NCBI GenBank assembly: GCA_031283905.1
Contig: JAITAW010000061.1
Location: 1-8,668, forward strand
Source of the DNA: Treponema sp.
Lineage (GTDB): Bacteria > Spirochaetota > Spirochaetia > Treponematales > Breznakiellaceae
DNA length: 8,668 nucleotides
Direction of reading: 5' to 3'
Positions 1-5,382 of this stretch are shown in pieces (positions within the stretch are counted from its first letter, which is position 1; each line of letters opens with the position of its first letter). A model generated the notes under the pieces. It had not been told where the DNA came from. It searched no databases and worked only from the letters and a program-made list of their open reading frames with translations. Both the position numbers and the translations under genes were made by a program.

Positions 1-554
1 TTGTGCATGATCATTTTACCCGCGCGGCTTCCGCAGCCCATACCGAGATTTTTGAGCGCGCCGCCGAAACCCGCGCCTTCGTGTCCCTTAAAGTGGTTGA
101 GGGACACGATAATATCCGCGTCCATAACAGCCCGCCCAATTCTGGCGGTCTTGCAGTAAACGCCGCCGTTCACCGGAACGTCTATATCGTCCGTGCCTTT
201 TAAGCCGTCCGCGATGATGTTTTGGCACCCCGTTGTCAAGGGATTAAAGCCGTTCTCTGCTGCCGCGTCAAGGTGGAGAAGCGCGTTATTCCGCCTGCCG
301 ACGTACAGGGTGTTGCAATCGGTCAGAAAAGGGCGCCCGCCTAACGCACTGATCTTATCGGCGACAACCTTTACCCAATTCGGACGCAGAAACGCCATAT
401 TACCGGGTTCGCCGAAGTGTATTTTAATAGCGGCATATTTGTTGGTAAAATCGATCCGCTCGATACCCGCTTTAACGATAATCCTGTCTAATTTTGAAAG
501 AAGACTGTCTCCGACTTTACATCGCAAGTCCGTGAAATAGACTTTTGAATTCAT
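1..554 (-). CDS. DUF362-domain iron-sulphur protein, N-terminal 184 residues (runs off the window)
   Basis: The gene reads leftward from ATG at 554 and has no stop before the window edge, so only the first 184 residues are seen. The start is set by AGGAGG at 566-561, six bases from the ATG; a nearer upstream ATG at 558 is out of frame. Residues 41-52 (AAIKIHFGEPGN) and 147-170, with DIIVSLNHFKGHEGAGFGGA followed by LKNL and then GMGCGSRAGKMIMH, are the hallmark blocks of the DUF362 family. In that family a longer protein (about 370 residues) usually ends in a ferredoxin-like region with two [4Fe-4S] motifs, which here would lie outside the window. The biochemical role of this subfamily is not settled; a redox or Fe-S-centre function is inference. 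It is a single gene here with its own promoter and faces the same way as the purine operon to its right. Confidence 0.88.
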   Translation of the reverse strand, partial: MNSKVYFTDLRCKVGDSLLSKLDRIIVKAGIERIDFTNKYAAIKIHFGEPGNMAFLRPNWVKVVADKISALGGRPFLTDCNTLYVGRRNNALLHLDAAAENGFNPLTTGCQNIIADGLKGTDDIDVPVNGGVYCKTARIGRAVMDADIIVSLNHFKGHEGAGFGGALKNLGMGCGSRAGKMIMH

Positions 555-575
555 ACATAACCTCCTAAAATAGCT

Positions 576-603
576 ATTATAGTAATCTTTTAGTTTGTTT
601 CAA
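576..603 (-). promoter_or_regulatory. Sigma-70-type promoter of the DUF362 gene
   Basis: On the minus strand TTGAAA (603-598) is followed by a 16-base spacer and a perfect TATAAT (581-576). Transcription would begin near 569, just ahead of the AGGAGG at 566-561. The -35 box is the terminal TTGAAA of the CRISPR-like repeat at 597-628. Confidence 0.75.
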
Positions 604-628
604 TCCACGCGCTTACCTGAAGCGCGAC
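597..628 (-). CRISPR. Solitary type I-C-like CRISPR repeat (no array)
   Basis: Read on the minus strand this 32-nt unit begins GTCGCGCTTC and ends GCGTGGATTGAAAC. Known type I-C (Dvulg-type) repeats are also 32 nt, begin GTCGC, end GCGTGGATTGAAA(C/T), and hold a short central palindrome. Here GCGCTT (609-614) and AAGCGC (620-625) form a perfect 6-bp stem around a 5-nt loop. No second copy, spacer series or cas gene occurs in the window, so it is either the relic end of a lost array or a repurposed unit. The assignment rests on remembered family consensus, not a search. Confidence 0.6.
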
Positions 629-792
629 AACACCCGGTAGTTTTTTTTAATACCTGCCCCTTGATCGGAGGTGGCCCAAGAACTTGGCATTAATAGGGCG
701 GCGGCGGGGCATCGCCATACCGCTTAACCGGATGCTTCTATGAAGGAACGTATATGTCTTTGCAAACGCTTGTCAACCGGTCGTTGGCAAGG

Positions 793-806
793 TTGCCGGC
801 CGGCAA
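793..806. repeat. Perfect 14-bp palindrome downstream of purF
   Basis: TTGCCGGCCGGCAA is its own reverse complement and lies 17 bases past the purF stop on the minus strand. No T-tract follows in that direction, so it is not a classical intrinsic terminator. Its 12-bp core TGCCGGCCGGCA recurs at 3776-3787 inside the tRNA-Pro repeat. The rest of 629-822 shows a T8 run at 641-648 and no credible gene. Confidence 0.4.
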
Positions 807-822
807 AGACGCGCATAAGCCG

Positions 823-2226
823 CTAACACCTGTCCGCGAGATTTTCCCCGGGCGCGGGTACCGGGTATTCGCCGGTAAAACAGCCGAGGCAGTGCCCCGG
901 CGTCCCGTTGATAGATTCAAGCAAGCCGTCAACGGACAGAAACGCGAGGCTGTCAACGCCCAAAGAAGCCTTGAGCTCCTCTACGCTGTTCATGTTGCTG
1001 ACGAGGCCGTTGCGGTGTGGCGTGTCAATGCCGAAGAAACAGGGGAAGCGCACGGGCGGCGAACTCACGCGGATATGCACCTCTGAAGCGCCCGCATGTT
1101 TCAAAATGGAGACAAGCCGCCTGCTCGTGGTGCCACGTACAATTGAGTCGTCGATCAGTACGATCCGCTTCCCTCTGATTTCGCTGTGGATGACGTTGTG
1201 CTTGACCGAAACAGCCACATCCCGCTTGTCCGGATCCGGCGCGATAAATGTCCTGCCAACATACTTGCTCTTTACGATGCCAAGACCAAACAGCGTACCG
1301 GTAGCCCTGCCATACCCGATGGCTGCGGGCATTCCGGAATCCGGCGCCCCGATAACAAGATCGGCCGGCGCAGGCGCCTCCCGCGCCAGAATTTCACCGG
1401 CGCGCACCCGCGAATCGTACACATCAACCCCGTCCACGATGCTGTCAGGACGGGCGAAGTACACGTATTCAAAGGAGCAGACCGCGCGGGGCGTTTTCTC
1501 GCTGAAACTGAACGACAGCGCATTGTCTTTGCTTATAATGATCATCTCGCCCGGCTCAATGTCCCGCTCCAGCGTACCGCCCACCGCGTCAATGGCGCAA
1601 GACTCGCTTGACAGGATCCAGCCGTTGTCGAGCTTACCGAGACACAGGGGGCGTATGCCATTCGGATCACGCACTCCGACAAGCGCGTCGTCCGTCAACA
1701 CGGCGAGCGCATACGAGCCTTTGATGAACTTAATCGTATCGGTCAGCGCTTTCTCAAGCCCCTTCTTGTAGTTTTTTGCGATGAGGTTGACAATCACCTC
1801 GCTGTCGCTGGTCGATGTAAACCCGATCCCCGCATCCTCAAGCAATTCCCGCACCACGTCCGCGTTGGTGAGGGTTCCGTTGTGAGCTACCGCTATGGAA
1901 CCCAGCTTAAACCGGCTCACAAAGGGCTGCGCGTTTTCAATGGCGCTCGTGCCGGCCGTGGAATACCGCACATGCCCCACTGCGGCGGAACCGTAGAAGC
2001 CGCGCAACGCGTCCGGTTTGAATACATCGCCGACCAGCCCCATGCCCTTGCGGCATTCAATGGCGCCGTTCTTCGCAACCGCAATGCCCGCGCTTTCCTG
2101 CCCGCGATGTTGCAGGGAAAAAAGCCCATAATACACAAGGGGCGTGACATCCCGCTCCGCGTCCGCGCTGAAAACAGCGAATACGCCGCATTCCTCATGA
2201 GGCTTGTCAATTTCATCGTCAATCAT
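823..2226 (-). CDS. purF: Amidophosphoribosyltransferase (glutamine PRPP amidotransferase)
   Basis: This enzyme catalyses the first committed step of de novo purine synthesis: PRPP plus glutamine gives 5-phosphoribosylamine. The 467-residue length fits the family. Residues 1-12 look like the cleaved propeptide, and Cys13 in EECGVF would become the N-terminal glutaminase nucleophile. The Ntn domain shows SLQHRGQESAG (37-47), HVRYSTAG (85-92) and AHNGTLTN (114-121). The phosphoribosyltransferase domain carries the PRPP loop IVLIDDSIVRGTTS (355-368). Cys250, Cys396, Cys446 and Cys449 match the four ligands of the Bacillus subtilis-type [4Fe-4S] cluster, including the 146-residue gap between the first two. 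That makes it the oxygen-sensitive, propeptide-processed class rather than the Escherichia coli class. Its ATG overlaps the purC stop as ATGA (2226-2223) and no strong ribosome-binding site is seen, so translational coupling to purC is likely. It is the last gene of the operon; no clear U-tract terminator follows. Confidence 0.97.
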   Translation of the reverse strand: MIDDEIDKPHEECGVFAVFSADAERDVTPLVYYGLFSLQHRGQESAGIAVAKNGAIECRKGMGLVGDVFKPDALRGFYGSAAVGHVRYSTAGTSAIENAQPFVSRFKLGSIAVAHNGTLTNADVVRELLEDAGIGFTSTSDSEVIVNLIAKNYKKGLEKALTDTIKFIKGSYALAVLTDDALVGVRDPNGIRPLCLGKLDNGWILSSESCAIDAVGGTLERDIEPGEMIIISKDNALSFSFSEKTPRAVCSFEYVYFARPDSIVDGVDVYDSRVRAGEILAREAPAPADLVIGAPDSGMPAAIGYGRATGTLFGLGIVKSKYVGRTFIAPDPDKRDVAVSVKHNVIHSEIRGKRIVLIDDSIVRGTTSRRLVSILKHAGASEVHIRVSSPPVRFPCFFGIDTPHRNGLVSNMNSVEELKASLGVDSLAFLSVDGLLESINGTPGHCLGCFTGEYPVPAPGENLADRC

Positions 2227-2969
2227 AACGGTCTCGTTAATCTATGCCAGATCTCTACATACGCTTCTTTCACGGCGCCCAAGTCCCGGCGGAAACGGTC
2301 TTTGTCGAGCTTTTCGTTGGTTTTCTCATCCCAGAACCGGCACGTGTCCGGTGATATTTCATCAGCGAGAACCAGCGCGCCGTCTGCGGTTCTGCCGAAC
2401 TCCAGCTTGAAATCAATGAGCTTGACACCCCGTTCAAGGAAGAACGCCGAAAGCGCGTCGTTCACTTTAAACGTGATCTTCTTTATTTCGTCAAGCTCCT
2501 CAAACGTGGAAGCGCCGATTGCGACCGCGTGATAATCGTTGATGAGCGGATCGCCCAAACCGTCGTCTTTGTAGGAAAGCTCGAACACGGTTGTCTTGAG
2601 CGCGGCGCCTTCCTCAAGCCCGAGCCGTTTCGCCATTGAACCGGCCGCGACATTGCGGACAATCACCTCAAGCGGCACGATTTTCACTTTTTTGCATAGC
2701 ATGTCCCGCTCGCTTTTTTGGGCGATAAAGTGGGTCGGTACGCCGGCTTTGCCCAACATCTCAAAAAGGCCGGACGCTATCTTATTGTTTAGAATCCCCT
2801 TGTCTTCGATCCGCCCTTTTTTCCCGCCGTTAAAAGCGGTCGCGTCGTCTTTGTAACGGATGATCACAACATCGCCGCGCCCTTCAACGGCAAACACCTG
2901 TTTCGCCTTGCCTTCGTAGAGCAGATCGCCCTGTTTTAATGTTGCTATGCTCATGGATTCTCCATTCAT
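2223..2969 (-). CDS. purC: SAICAR synthetase (phosphoribosylaminoimidazole-succinocarboxamide synthase)
   Basis: The enzyme joins CAIR and L-aspartate with ATP to give SAICAR in IMP synthesis. At 248 residues it is full length for the bacterial monofunctional form. Diagnostic blocks are YEGKAKQVF (18-26, nucleotide-binding strand region), DDATAFNGGKKG (41-52), PLEVIVRNVAAGSM (99-112), LIDFKLEFG (184-192) and DEISPDTCRFWD (203-214). Two starts are possible. ATG at 2969 overlaps the purE stop as ATGA and has a GAGG about seven bases upstream. An in-frame ATG at 2954 has GGAGA immediately ahead and would give a 243-residue protein starting MSIATLKQGDLLYEGK, closer to the usual family N-terminus. 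I report the longer form but cannot exclude the shorter. It sits between purE and purF and ends in the ATGA shared with purF. Confidence 0.96.
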   Translation of the reverse strand: MNGESMSIATLKQGDLLYEGKAKQVFAVEGRGDVVIIRYKDDATAFNGGKKGRIEDKGILNNKIASGLFEMLGKAGVPTHFIAQKSERDMLCKKVKIVPLEVIVRNVAAGSMAKRLGLEEGAALKTTVFELSYKDDGLGDPLINDYHAVAIGASTFEELDEIKKITFKVNDALSAFFLERGVKLIDFKLEFGRTADGALVLADEISPDTCRFWDEKTNEKLDKDRFRRDLGAVKEAYVEIWHRLTRPL

Positions 2970-3445
2970 AACGCCGCCTCTTTATATTCATTTACAAAAT
3001 CAGCTTTCATCTTTTTTCTATATAACAGAAGCTTTTCTTTTAATTCAGGATACTTGACCGCGAGAATCTCCAGCGCCAGATACGCGGCGTTTGCGGCGTT
3101 GTTCACGCCCACCACGGCGACCGGTATGGGCTTGGGCATCTGCACCGTGGAGAACAAAGCGTCCAGTCCGCCAAGTCCGCCCGCCGCAATAGGAACCCCG
3201 ATAACAGGCAGCGTTGTTTGACTCGCAATCACGCCCGGCAACGCGGCGGCTAATCCGGCTCCCGCTATGATGACCTCGGTCCCTTCTTTTTCCAGCATGG
3301 CAACGGTTTCACCGAGCAGCTCCGGTACGCGGTGCGCGGAAAGGATATGCGCCGAATACGCCACGCCAAACTCTCGCAGTACGTCGCCCGCGTTTTTCAT
3401 AACCGGCTTGTCGGACGCCGAACCAAATATAACGGCAACTTTCAT
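2966..3445 (-). CDS. purE: PurE, N5-carboxyaminoimidazole ribonucleotide mutase (class I-like)
   Basis: PurE produces CAIR, the substrate of PurC. The 159-residue product starts MKVAVIFGSASDKPVM, with the glycine-rich GSASD phosphate loop at 8-12. It continues with SAHR (36-39, catalytic His38), AGAGLAAALPGV (61-72), TTLPVIGVP (77-85), GLDALFSTVQMP (93-104) and NNAANAA (115-121). The SAHR and VQMP blocks point to the class I mutase, which normally partners PurK; no purK is in view. The AAALPG stretch has Ala where many class I enzymes have His (AAHLPG). The frame stays open upstream to an ATG at 3535, but that 30-residue extension (rich in Lys and Arg) is unlike PurE and runs into the tRNA promoter, so ATG 3445 was chosen. 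No ribosome-binding site precedes it; the promoter position suggests a leaderless message. The stop overlaps the purC start. Confidence 0.95.
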   Translation of the reverse strand: MKVAVIFGSASDKPVMKNAGDVLREFGVAYSAHILSAHRVPELLGETVAMLEKEGTEVIIAGAGLAAALPGVIASQTTLPVIGVPIAAGGLGGLDALFSTVQMPKPIPVAVVGVNNAANAAYLALEILAVKYPELKEKLLLYRKKMKADFVNEYKEAAL

Positions 3446-3451
3446 GCAAAG

Positions 3452-3480
3452 AACATAGCACAACGAGCCGTGAAAAACAA
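3452..3480 (-). promoter_or_regulatory. Candidate promoter of the purE-purC-purF operon
   Basis: On the minus strand TTGTTT (3480-3475), a 17-base spacer and TATGTT (3457-3452) form a moderate promoter, strengthened by an extended -10 TGC just upstream. Only six bases separate the -10 box from the purE ATG, so transcription would start at or next to the A of the start codon. No PurR-type operator or purine riboswitch is seen. Confidence 0.4.
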
Positions 3481-3493
3481 GAGGGCGTATGCG

Positions 3494-3517
3494 GCGCGCC
3501 GCTCCGCGCTTTTTTTT
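3494..3517 (+). terminator. Terminator-like GC hairpin with T8, plus strand
   Basis: GCGCG (3494-3498) and CGCGC (3505-3509) pair around a 6-base loop and are followed directly by eight T (3510-3517). It overlaps a perfect palindrome GCGGCGCGCCGC at 3491-3502. No plus-strand gene precedes it; it may stop transcription antisense to the purine operon, or be chance. Confidence 0.3.
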
Positions 3518-3528
3518 CACCAAGACGC

Positions 3529-3557
3529 TTGACATTTTTTTATTTCCGCGGTATAGT
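3529..3557 (+). promoter_or_regulatory. Strong promoter of tRNA-Asp
   Basis: Consensus TTGACA (3529-3534), a 17-base spacer and TATAGT (3552-3557) end 12 bases before the first base of tRNA-Asp. It diverges from the purine operon promoter about 70 bases away. Confidence 0.85.
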
Positions 3558-3569
3558 ATACGTCATTAC

Positions 3570-3643
3570 GGGGACGTGGCGAAGCTGGTTATCGCGCTGG
3601 TCTGTCACACCGGAGGCCGCGGGTTCAAGTCCCGTCGTTCCCG
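3570..3643 (+). tRNA. tRNA-Asp (anticodon GTC)
   Basis: The gene folds into a standard 74-nt cloverleaf. The acceptor stem GGGGACG/CGTTCCC has one G-U pair. The anticodon stem CTGGT/ACCGG encloses the loop CTGTCAC, giving GTC, and the T arm carries GGTTCAAGTCC. The discriminator G73 agrees with aspartate identity. The 3' CCA is not encoded. A consensus promoter lies directly upstream and a strong terminator directly downstream, so it looks like a monocistronic tRNA unit. Confidence 0.95.
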
Positions 3644-3646
3644 TTG

Positions 3647-3685
3647 CCCGTCTTAAAGATGTCCTCTTCAAGACGGGTTTTTTTT
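3647..3685 (+). terminator. Intrinsic terminator between tRNA-Asp and tRNA-Pro
   Basis: CCCGTCTT (3647-3654) pairs perfectly with AAGACGGG (3670-3677) and is followed by eight T (3678-3685). The tRNA-Pro gene starts one base later, so its transcription from the Asp promoter would need read-through. Confidence 0.85.
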
Positions 3686-3686
3686 A

Positions 3687-3759
3687 CGGGCAGTAGCGCA
3701 GTTGGTAGCGCGCTTGGTTCGGGACCAAGAGGTCGCCGGTTCAAATCCGGCCTGCCCGA
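3687..3759 (+). tRNA. tRNA-Pro (anticodon CGG), intact copy
   Basis: The 73-nt cloverleaf has a perfect acceptor stem CGGGCAG/CTGCCCG, a D loop with GTTGGTAG, an anticodon stem CTTGG/CCAAG around TTCGGGA (anticodon CGG, reading CCG), and a T stem GCCGG/CCGGC. Discriminator is A73 and CCA is not encoded. It has no promoter of its own: the preceding bases are the U-tract of the terminator after tRNA-Asp. Almost the whole gene plus about 100 bp downstream is duplicated at 6668-6837. Confidence 0.93.
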
Positions 3760-3859
3760 AAGCCGCAAGCGCCCCTGCCGGCCGGCATCCTGTCTAGTTT
3801 CAAAAGCAATCGGATTTCAGATGATAGAACCAGTTTAAACATTATAATTGTTTAGAAGG
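3690..3859 (+). repeat. 170-bp direct repeat, copy A (tRNA-Pro plus 3' flank)
   Basis: The copy runs from acceptor base 4 of tRNA-Pro to TTTAGAAGG. It aligns without gaps to 6668-6837, with 160 of 170 bases identical; nine of the ten differences are transitions. The last 40 bases, containing GTTTAAAC and a TTATAA-centred imperfect palindrome, are identical in both copies. The two copies are offset by 2978 bp. Confidence 0.92.
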
Positions 3860-3920
3860 AGCGTCCGTAAAAAGTGAATAAGTTGGCCAATCCGCATGTT
3901 TGCGGGAGTTATAGGGTTTA

Positions 3921-3936
3921 CCCCCCCCCCCCCCCC
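3921..3936. repeat. Poly-C tract of 16 bases
   Basis: Sixteen consecutive C lie between GGGTTTA and ATTATGTACAC, in the gene-free stretch upstream of the 21-bp array. Such a homopolymer is prone to slippage. Its length in any single assembly is uncertain. I see no reading frame across it that would be switched; a spacer effect on a promoter is possible but no good -35/-10 pair flanks it. Confidence 0.9.
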
Positions 3937-3968
3937 ATTATGTACACGCATATTGCCGCCTTGTAAAT

Positions 3969-3996
3969 CGCGGGTGTTTTGGCGGCAAAACCCGCG
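3969..3996. other. Strong GC hairpin in the gene-free region
   Basis: CGCGGGT (3969-3975) pairs with ACCCGCG (3990-3996), and with one bulged G the stem extends through TTT/AAA around a GGCGGC loop. No T-run follows, so it is not a standard terminator. It lies directly left of the 21-bp array. The stretch 3860-4512 contains no gene I can support; it holds the poly-C tract, this hairpin and the array. Confidence 0.5.
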
Positions 3997-3999
3997 CGT

Positions 4000-4482
4000 C
4001 ATCACGCGGAATCTCTCATCCTAAAAACATGCCATTTTATTCTAAAAACAGCATATTTTGTTCTAAAGACAGACTATTTTATTTTGAAGACAGACCACTC
4101 CATTCTGAAGACAGAATAGCTCATTCTGAAGACAAAACAGCTCGTTCTGAAGACAGACCGCTCCATTCTGAAGACAAAACAGCTCGTTCTGAAGACAGGC
4201 CGTCTCGTTTTGAAGACAGGCCGCTCCATTCTGAAGAGAAAACAGCTCGTTCTGAAGACAGACCGCTCCATCCTGAAGACAGGCCGTCTCGTTTTGAAGA
4301 CAGACCGCTCTATTCTGAAGGCAAAACAGCTCGTTCTGAAGACAGGCCGTCTCGTTTTGAAGACAGGCCGCTCCATTCTGAAGACAAAATATTCCATCCG
4401 GAAAACGGAACGTTTCGTTCTGAAAAAATATTTTTTCATGTTTATGACGGAATCTCTCGTCTCGAATACCGTACCAGAAATT
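4000..4482 (+). repeat. Array of 21-bp tandem repeats, about 20 clear units plus degenerate caps
   Basis: Units with the consensus CTGAAGACAG followed by ACCGCTCCATT start every 21 bases from 4021 to 4420 without one insertion or deletion. Two unit flavours alternate irregularly: ...ACCGCTCCATT and ...AAACAGCTCGTT or GGCCGTCTCGTT. A 42-bp pair of units at 4189-4230 is repeated exactly at 4336-4377. Degenerate units flank both ends; those at 4000 and 4441 share CGGAATCTCTC. Because 21 is a multiple of three, several frames stay open on both strands (for example SEDRPLH on plus, LQNETAC on minus), which is not by itself evidence of coding. None of those frames has a ribosome-binding site within the array. 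It ends about 20-30 bases before the ribosome-binding site of the gene at 4513. Confidence 0.93.
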
Positions 4483-4512
4483 CCGCCCGCCATGACCATA
4501 AGGAGGTTTTAT

Positions 4513-5178
4513 ATGGCTAATAACATCGATTGGTTTCCCGGCTCCCGGGACGGGCAGTTGGCAATGGCAAAGCTCTGGCTTCTCGTGCTGGAAGCCTGCG
4601 CGGTCTTGTGGGGTATACCCGCGGCCGTTGCGCAGGCCCTGGCAGCGGCCGTTGACGCCGCGGACGCGGCTCTCGGCGTTGCTAAAAACGAAACCACGAG
4701 AACGCCCGTGGCTACGGCGCAATGCAAAGCCGAGTTTGAGGACTTGGCCGCGAAGATGCGGGATATGAAGCGCCGCTACTTCCTGACCCCGCCCCTCACG
4801 GACGCGGACTACGTTTCGCTCGGCCTCAAGCCGCACGACCGCGCGTCCACGCCCTCCGGTACTCCGTCCGCGCAGGTAATGGTGGAGACCTACCTCGTCG
4901 GGCGGCACGAACTGGGCGTAAAAGTCGTCTACGCTACGGGCAGCCCCAAGGACCCTGCAAACAAAGGCTACCGGATATGGTACAGCGTAGTCGCGCCGGG
5001 CGAAGTGCCGCCAACGGACCCTGAAGAACTGCGCGCGTCCTTTTTCACCAGACGGAAGAAGGACGTGGTTGAGTTCGGCTATGGGGACAGCGGGAAGACC
5101 GCGTATTTTGCCGTACAGGTAGAGAACGACGGGAAGAAGGGCAACTGGGGCCCGCTCACTTCGGCGTTGATACCGTAG
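4513..5178 (+). CDS. Conserved protein of unknown function with C-terminal FN3-like region
   Basis: The 221-residue product has no signal peptide. The start is fixed by AAGGAGG (4500-4506) six bases before ATG 4513; the same frame stays open leftward into the repeat array, but no ribosome-binding site supports an earlier start. Residues 1-95 are Ala-rich and predicted helical (MANNIDWFPGSRDGQLAMAK, then WGIPAAVAQALAAAVDAADA, then RRYFLTPPLTDADYVSLGLK). Residues 110-120 form a Ser/Thr/Pro linker. Residues 121-221 look like a beta-sandwich similar to fibronectin type III, ending KTAYFAVQVENDGKKGNWGP and a hydrophobic strand. I recall uncharacterised proteins with this layout from gut treponemes and Bacteroidetes, but no function is known to me. 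It lies alone between the repeat array and the lipoprotein gene; a GC hairpin without a T-tract follows at 5192-5218. Confidence 0.85.
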   Translation: MANNIDWFPGSRDGQLAMAKLWLLVLEACAVLWGIPAAVAQALAAAVDAADAALGVAKNETTRTPVATAQCKAEFEDLAAKMRDMKRRYFLTPPLTDADYVSLGLKPHDRASTPSGTPSAQVMVETYLVGRHELGVKVVYATGSPKDPANKGYRIWYSVVAPGEVPPTDPEELRASFFTRRKKDVVEFGYGDSGKTAYFAVQVENDGKKGNWGPLTSALIP

Positions 5179-5191
5179 TATACGGCGCAAC

Positions 5192-5218
5192 GGGCGGGCG
5201 AATACGCTCGCCGCCTCC
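5192..5218 (+). terminator. GC-rich hairpin after the 221-aa gene (no U-tract)
   Basis: GGCGA (5197-5201) pairs with TCGCC (5208-5212), and the stem extends about four more pairs past a bulged G. There is no T-run, so termination is only a possibility. It starts about 14 bases after the stop codon. Confidence 0.3.
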
Positions 5219-5292
5219 GTGGATGTGTACAAGAAGGCTGCGGCCTGAAAAGAACGCTCGCCTGCACTCCATGGAGGTATTTAAGGGAACAA

Positions 5293-5382
5293 ACGCCGGT
5301 ATGGGCGTATTTATAGAGTGGAGTTTTGGCATAGCCAAAACTCAAGTAAACGCAAAATTATATTAACATTAGGAGGGTAAAG
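5293..5382 (+). promoter_or_regulatory. Structured 5' leader L1 of the transglutaminase lipoprotein gene
   Basis: An ACGCC/GGCGT hairpin (5293-5308) is followed by a perfect 10-bp stem with a 3-base loop, GAGTTTTGGC (5321-5330) with GCCAAAACTC (5334-5343). Then comes AACATTAGGAGGGTAAAG leading into the ATG at 5383. The hairpin and the ribosome-binding segment match leaders L2 (6403-6478) and L3 (7122-7217). No clear promoter was found. Confidence 0.55.

Noticed and set aside
908..1771. A 287-residue plus-strand frame opposite purF
   Set aside because: It is antisense to purF, which has every family motif. It is Ser/Pro/Arg-rich in the way typical of G+C-rich shadows.
3446..3535. A 30-residue N-terminal extension of PurE from ATG 3535
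   Set aside because: It precedes the canonical MKVAVIFGSASD start, is unlike PurE, and would overlap the tRNA-Asp promoter on the other strand.
3644..3838. Two similar ~63-residue frames over the tRNA-Pro copies (3644-3838 and 6625-6816)
   Set aside because: Their similarity is explained by the 170-bp DNA repeat; they run through tRNA sequence and have no ribosome-binding site.
4063..4440. The 21-bp array considered as a CRISPR array
   Set aside because: Units are contiguous with no unique spacers, are shorter than CRISPR repeats, and diverge from one another like a satellite.
4029..4520. A 163-residue plus-strand frame of SEDRPLH-type heptapeptides
   Set aside because: It has no ribosome-binding site, starts and ends inside degenerate repeat units, and overlaps the start of a well-supported gene. 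A 21-bp repeat lacking stops in a frame keeps that frame open automatically.
4210..5178. An in-frame N-terminal extension of the 221-aa protein into the repeat array
   Set aside because: AAGGAGG sits six bases before ATG 4513, whereas nothing supports initiation further upstream. The extension would consist only of array sequence.
4063..5232. A 389-residue minus-strand frame containing LQNETAC repeats
   Set aside because: Most of it is antisense to the well-supported gene at 4513-5178, and the remainder is the repeat array. No start signal supports it.
5179..5382. A possible riboswitch in leader L1
   Set aside because: The two hairpins match no riboswitch class I know. The conserved parts are few and shared with two other leaders, so only a generic structured leader is claimed.
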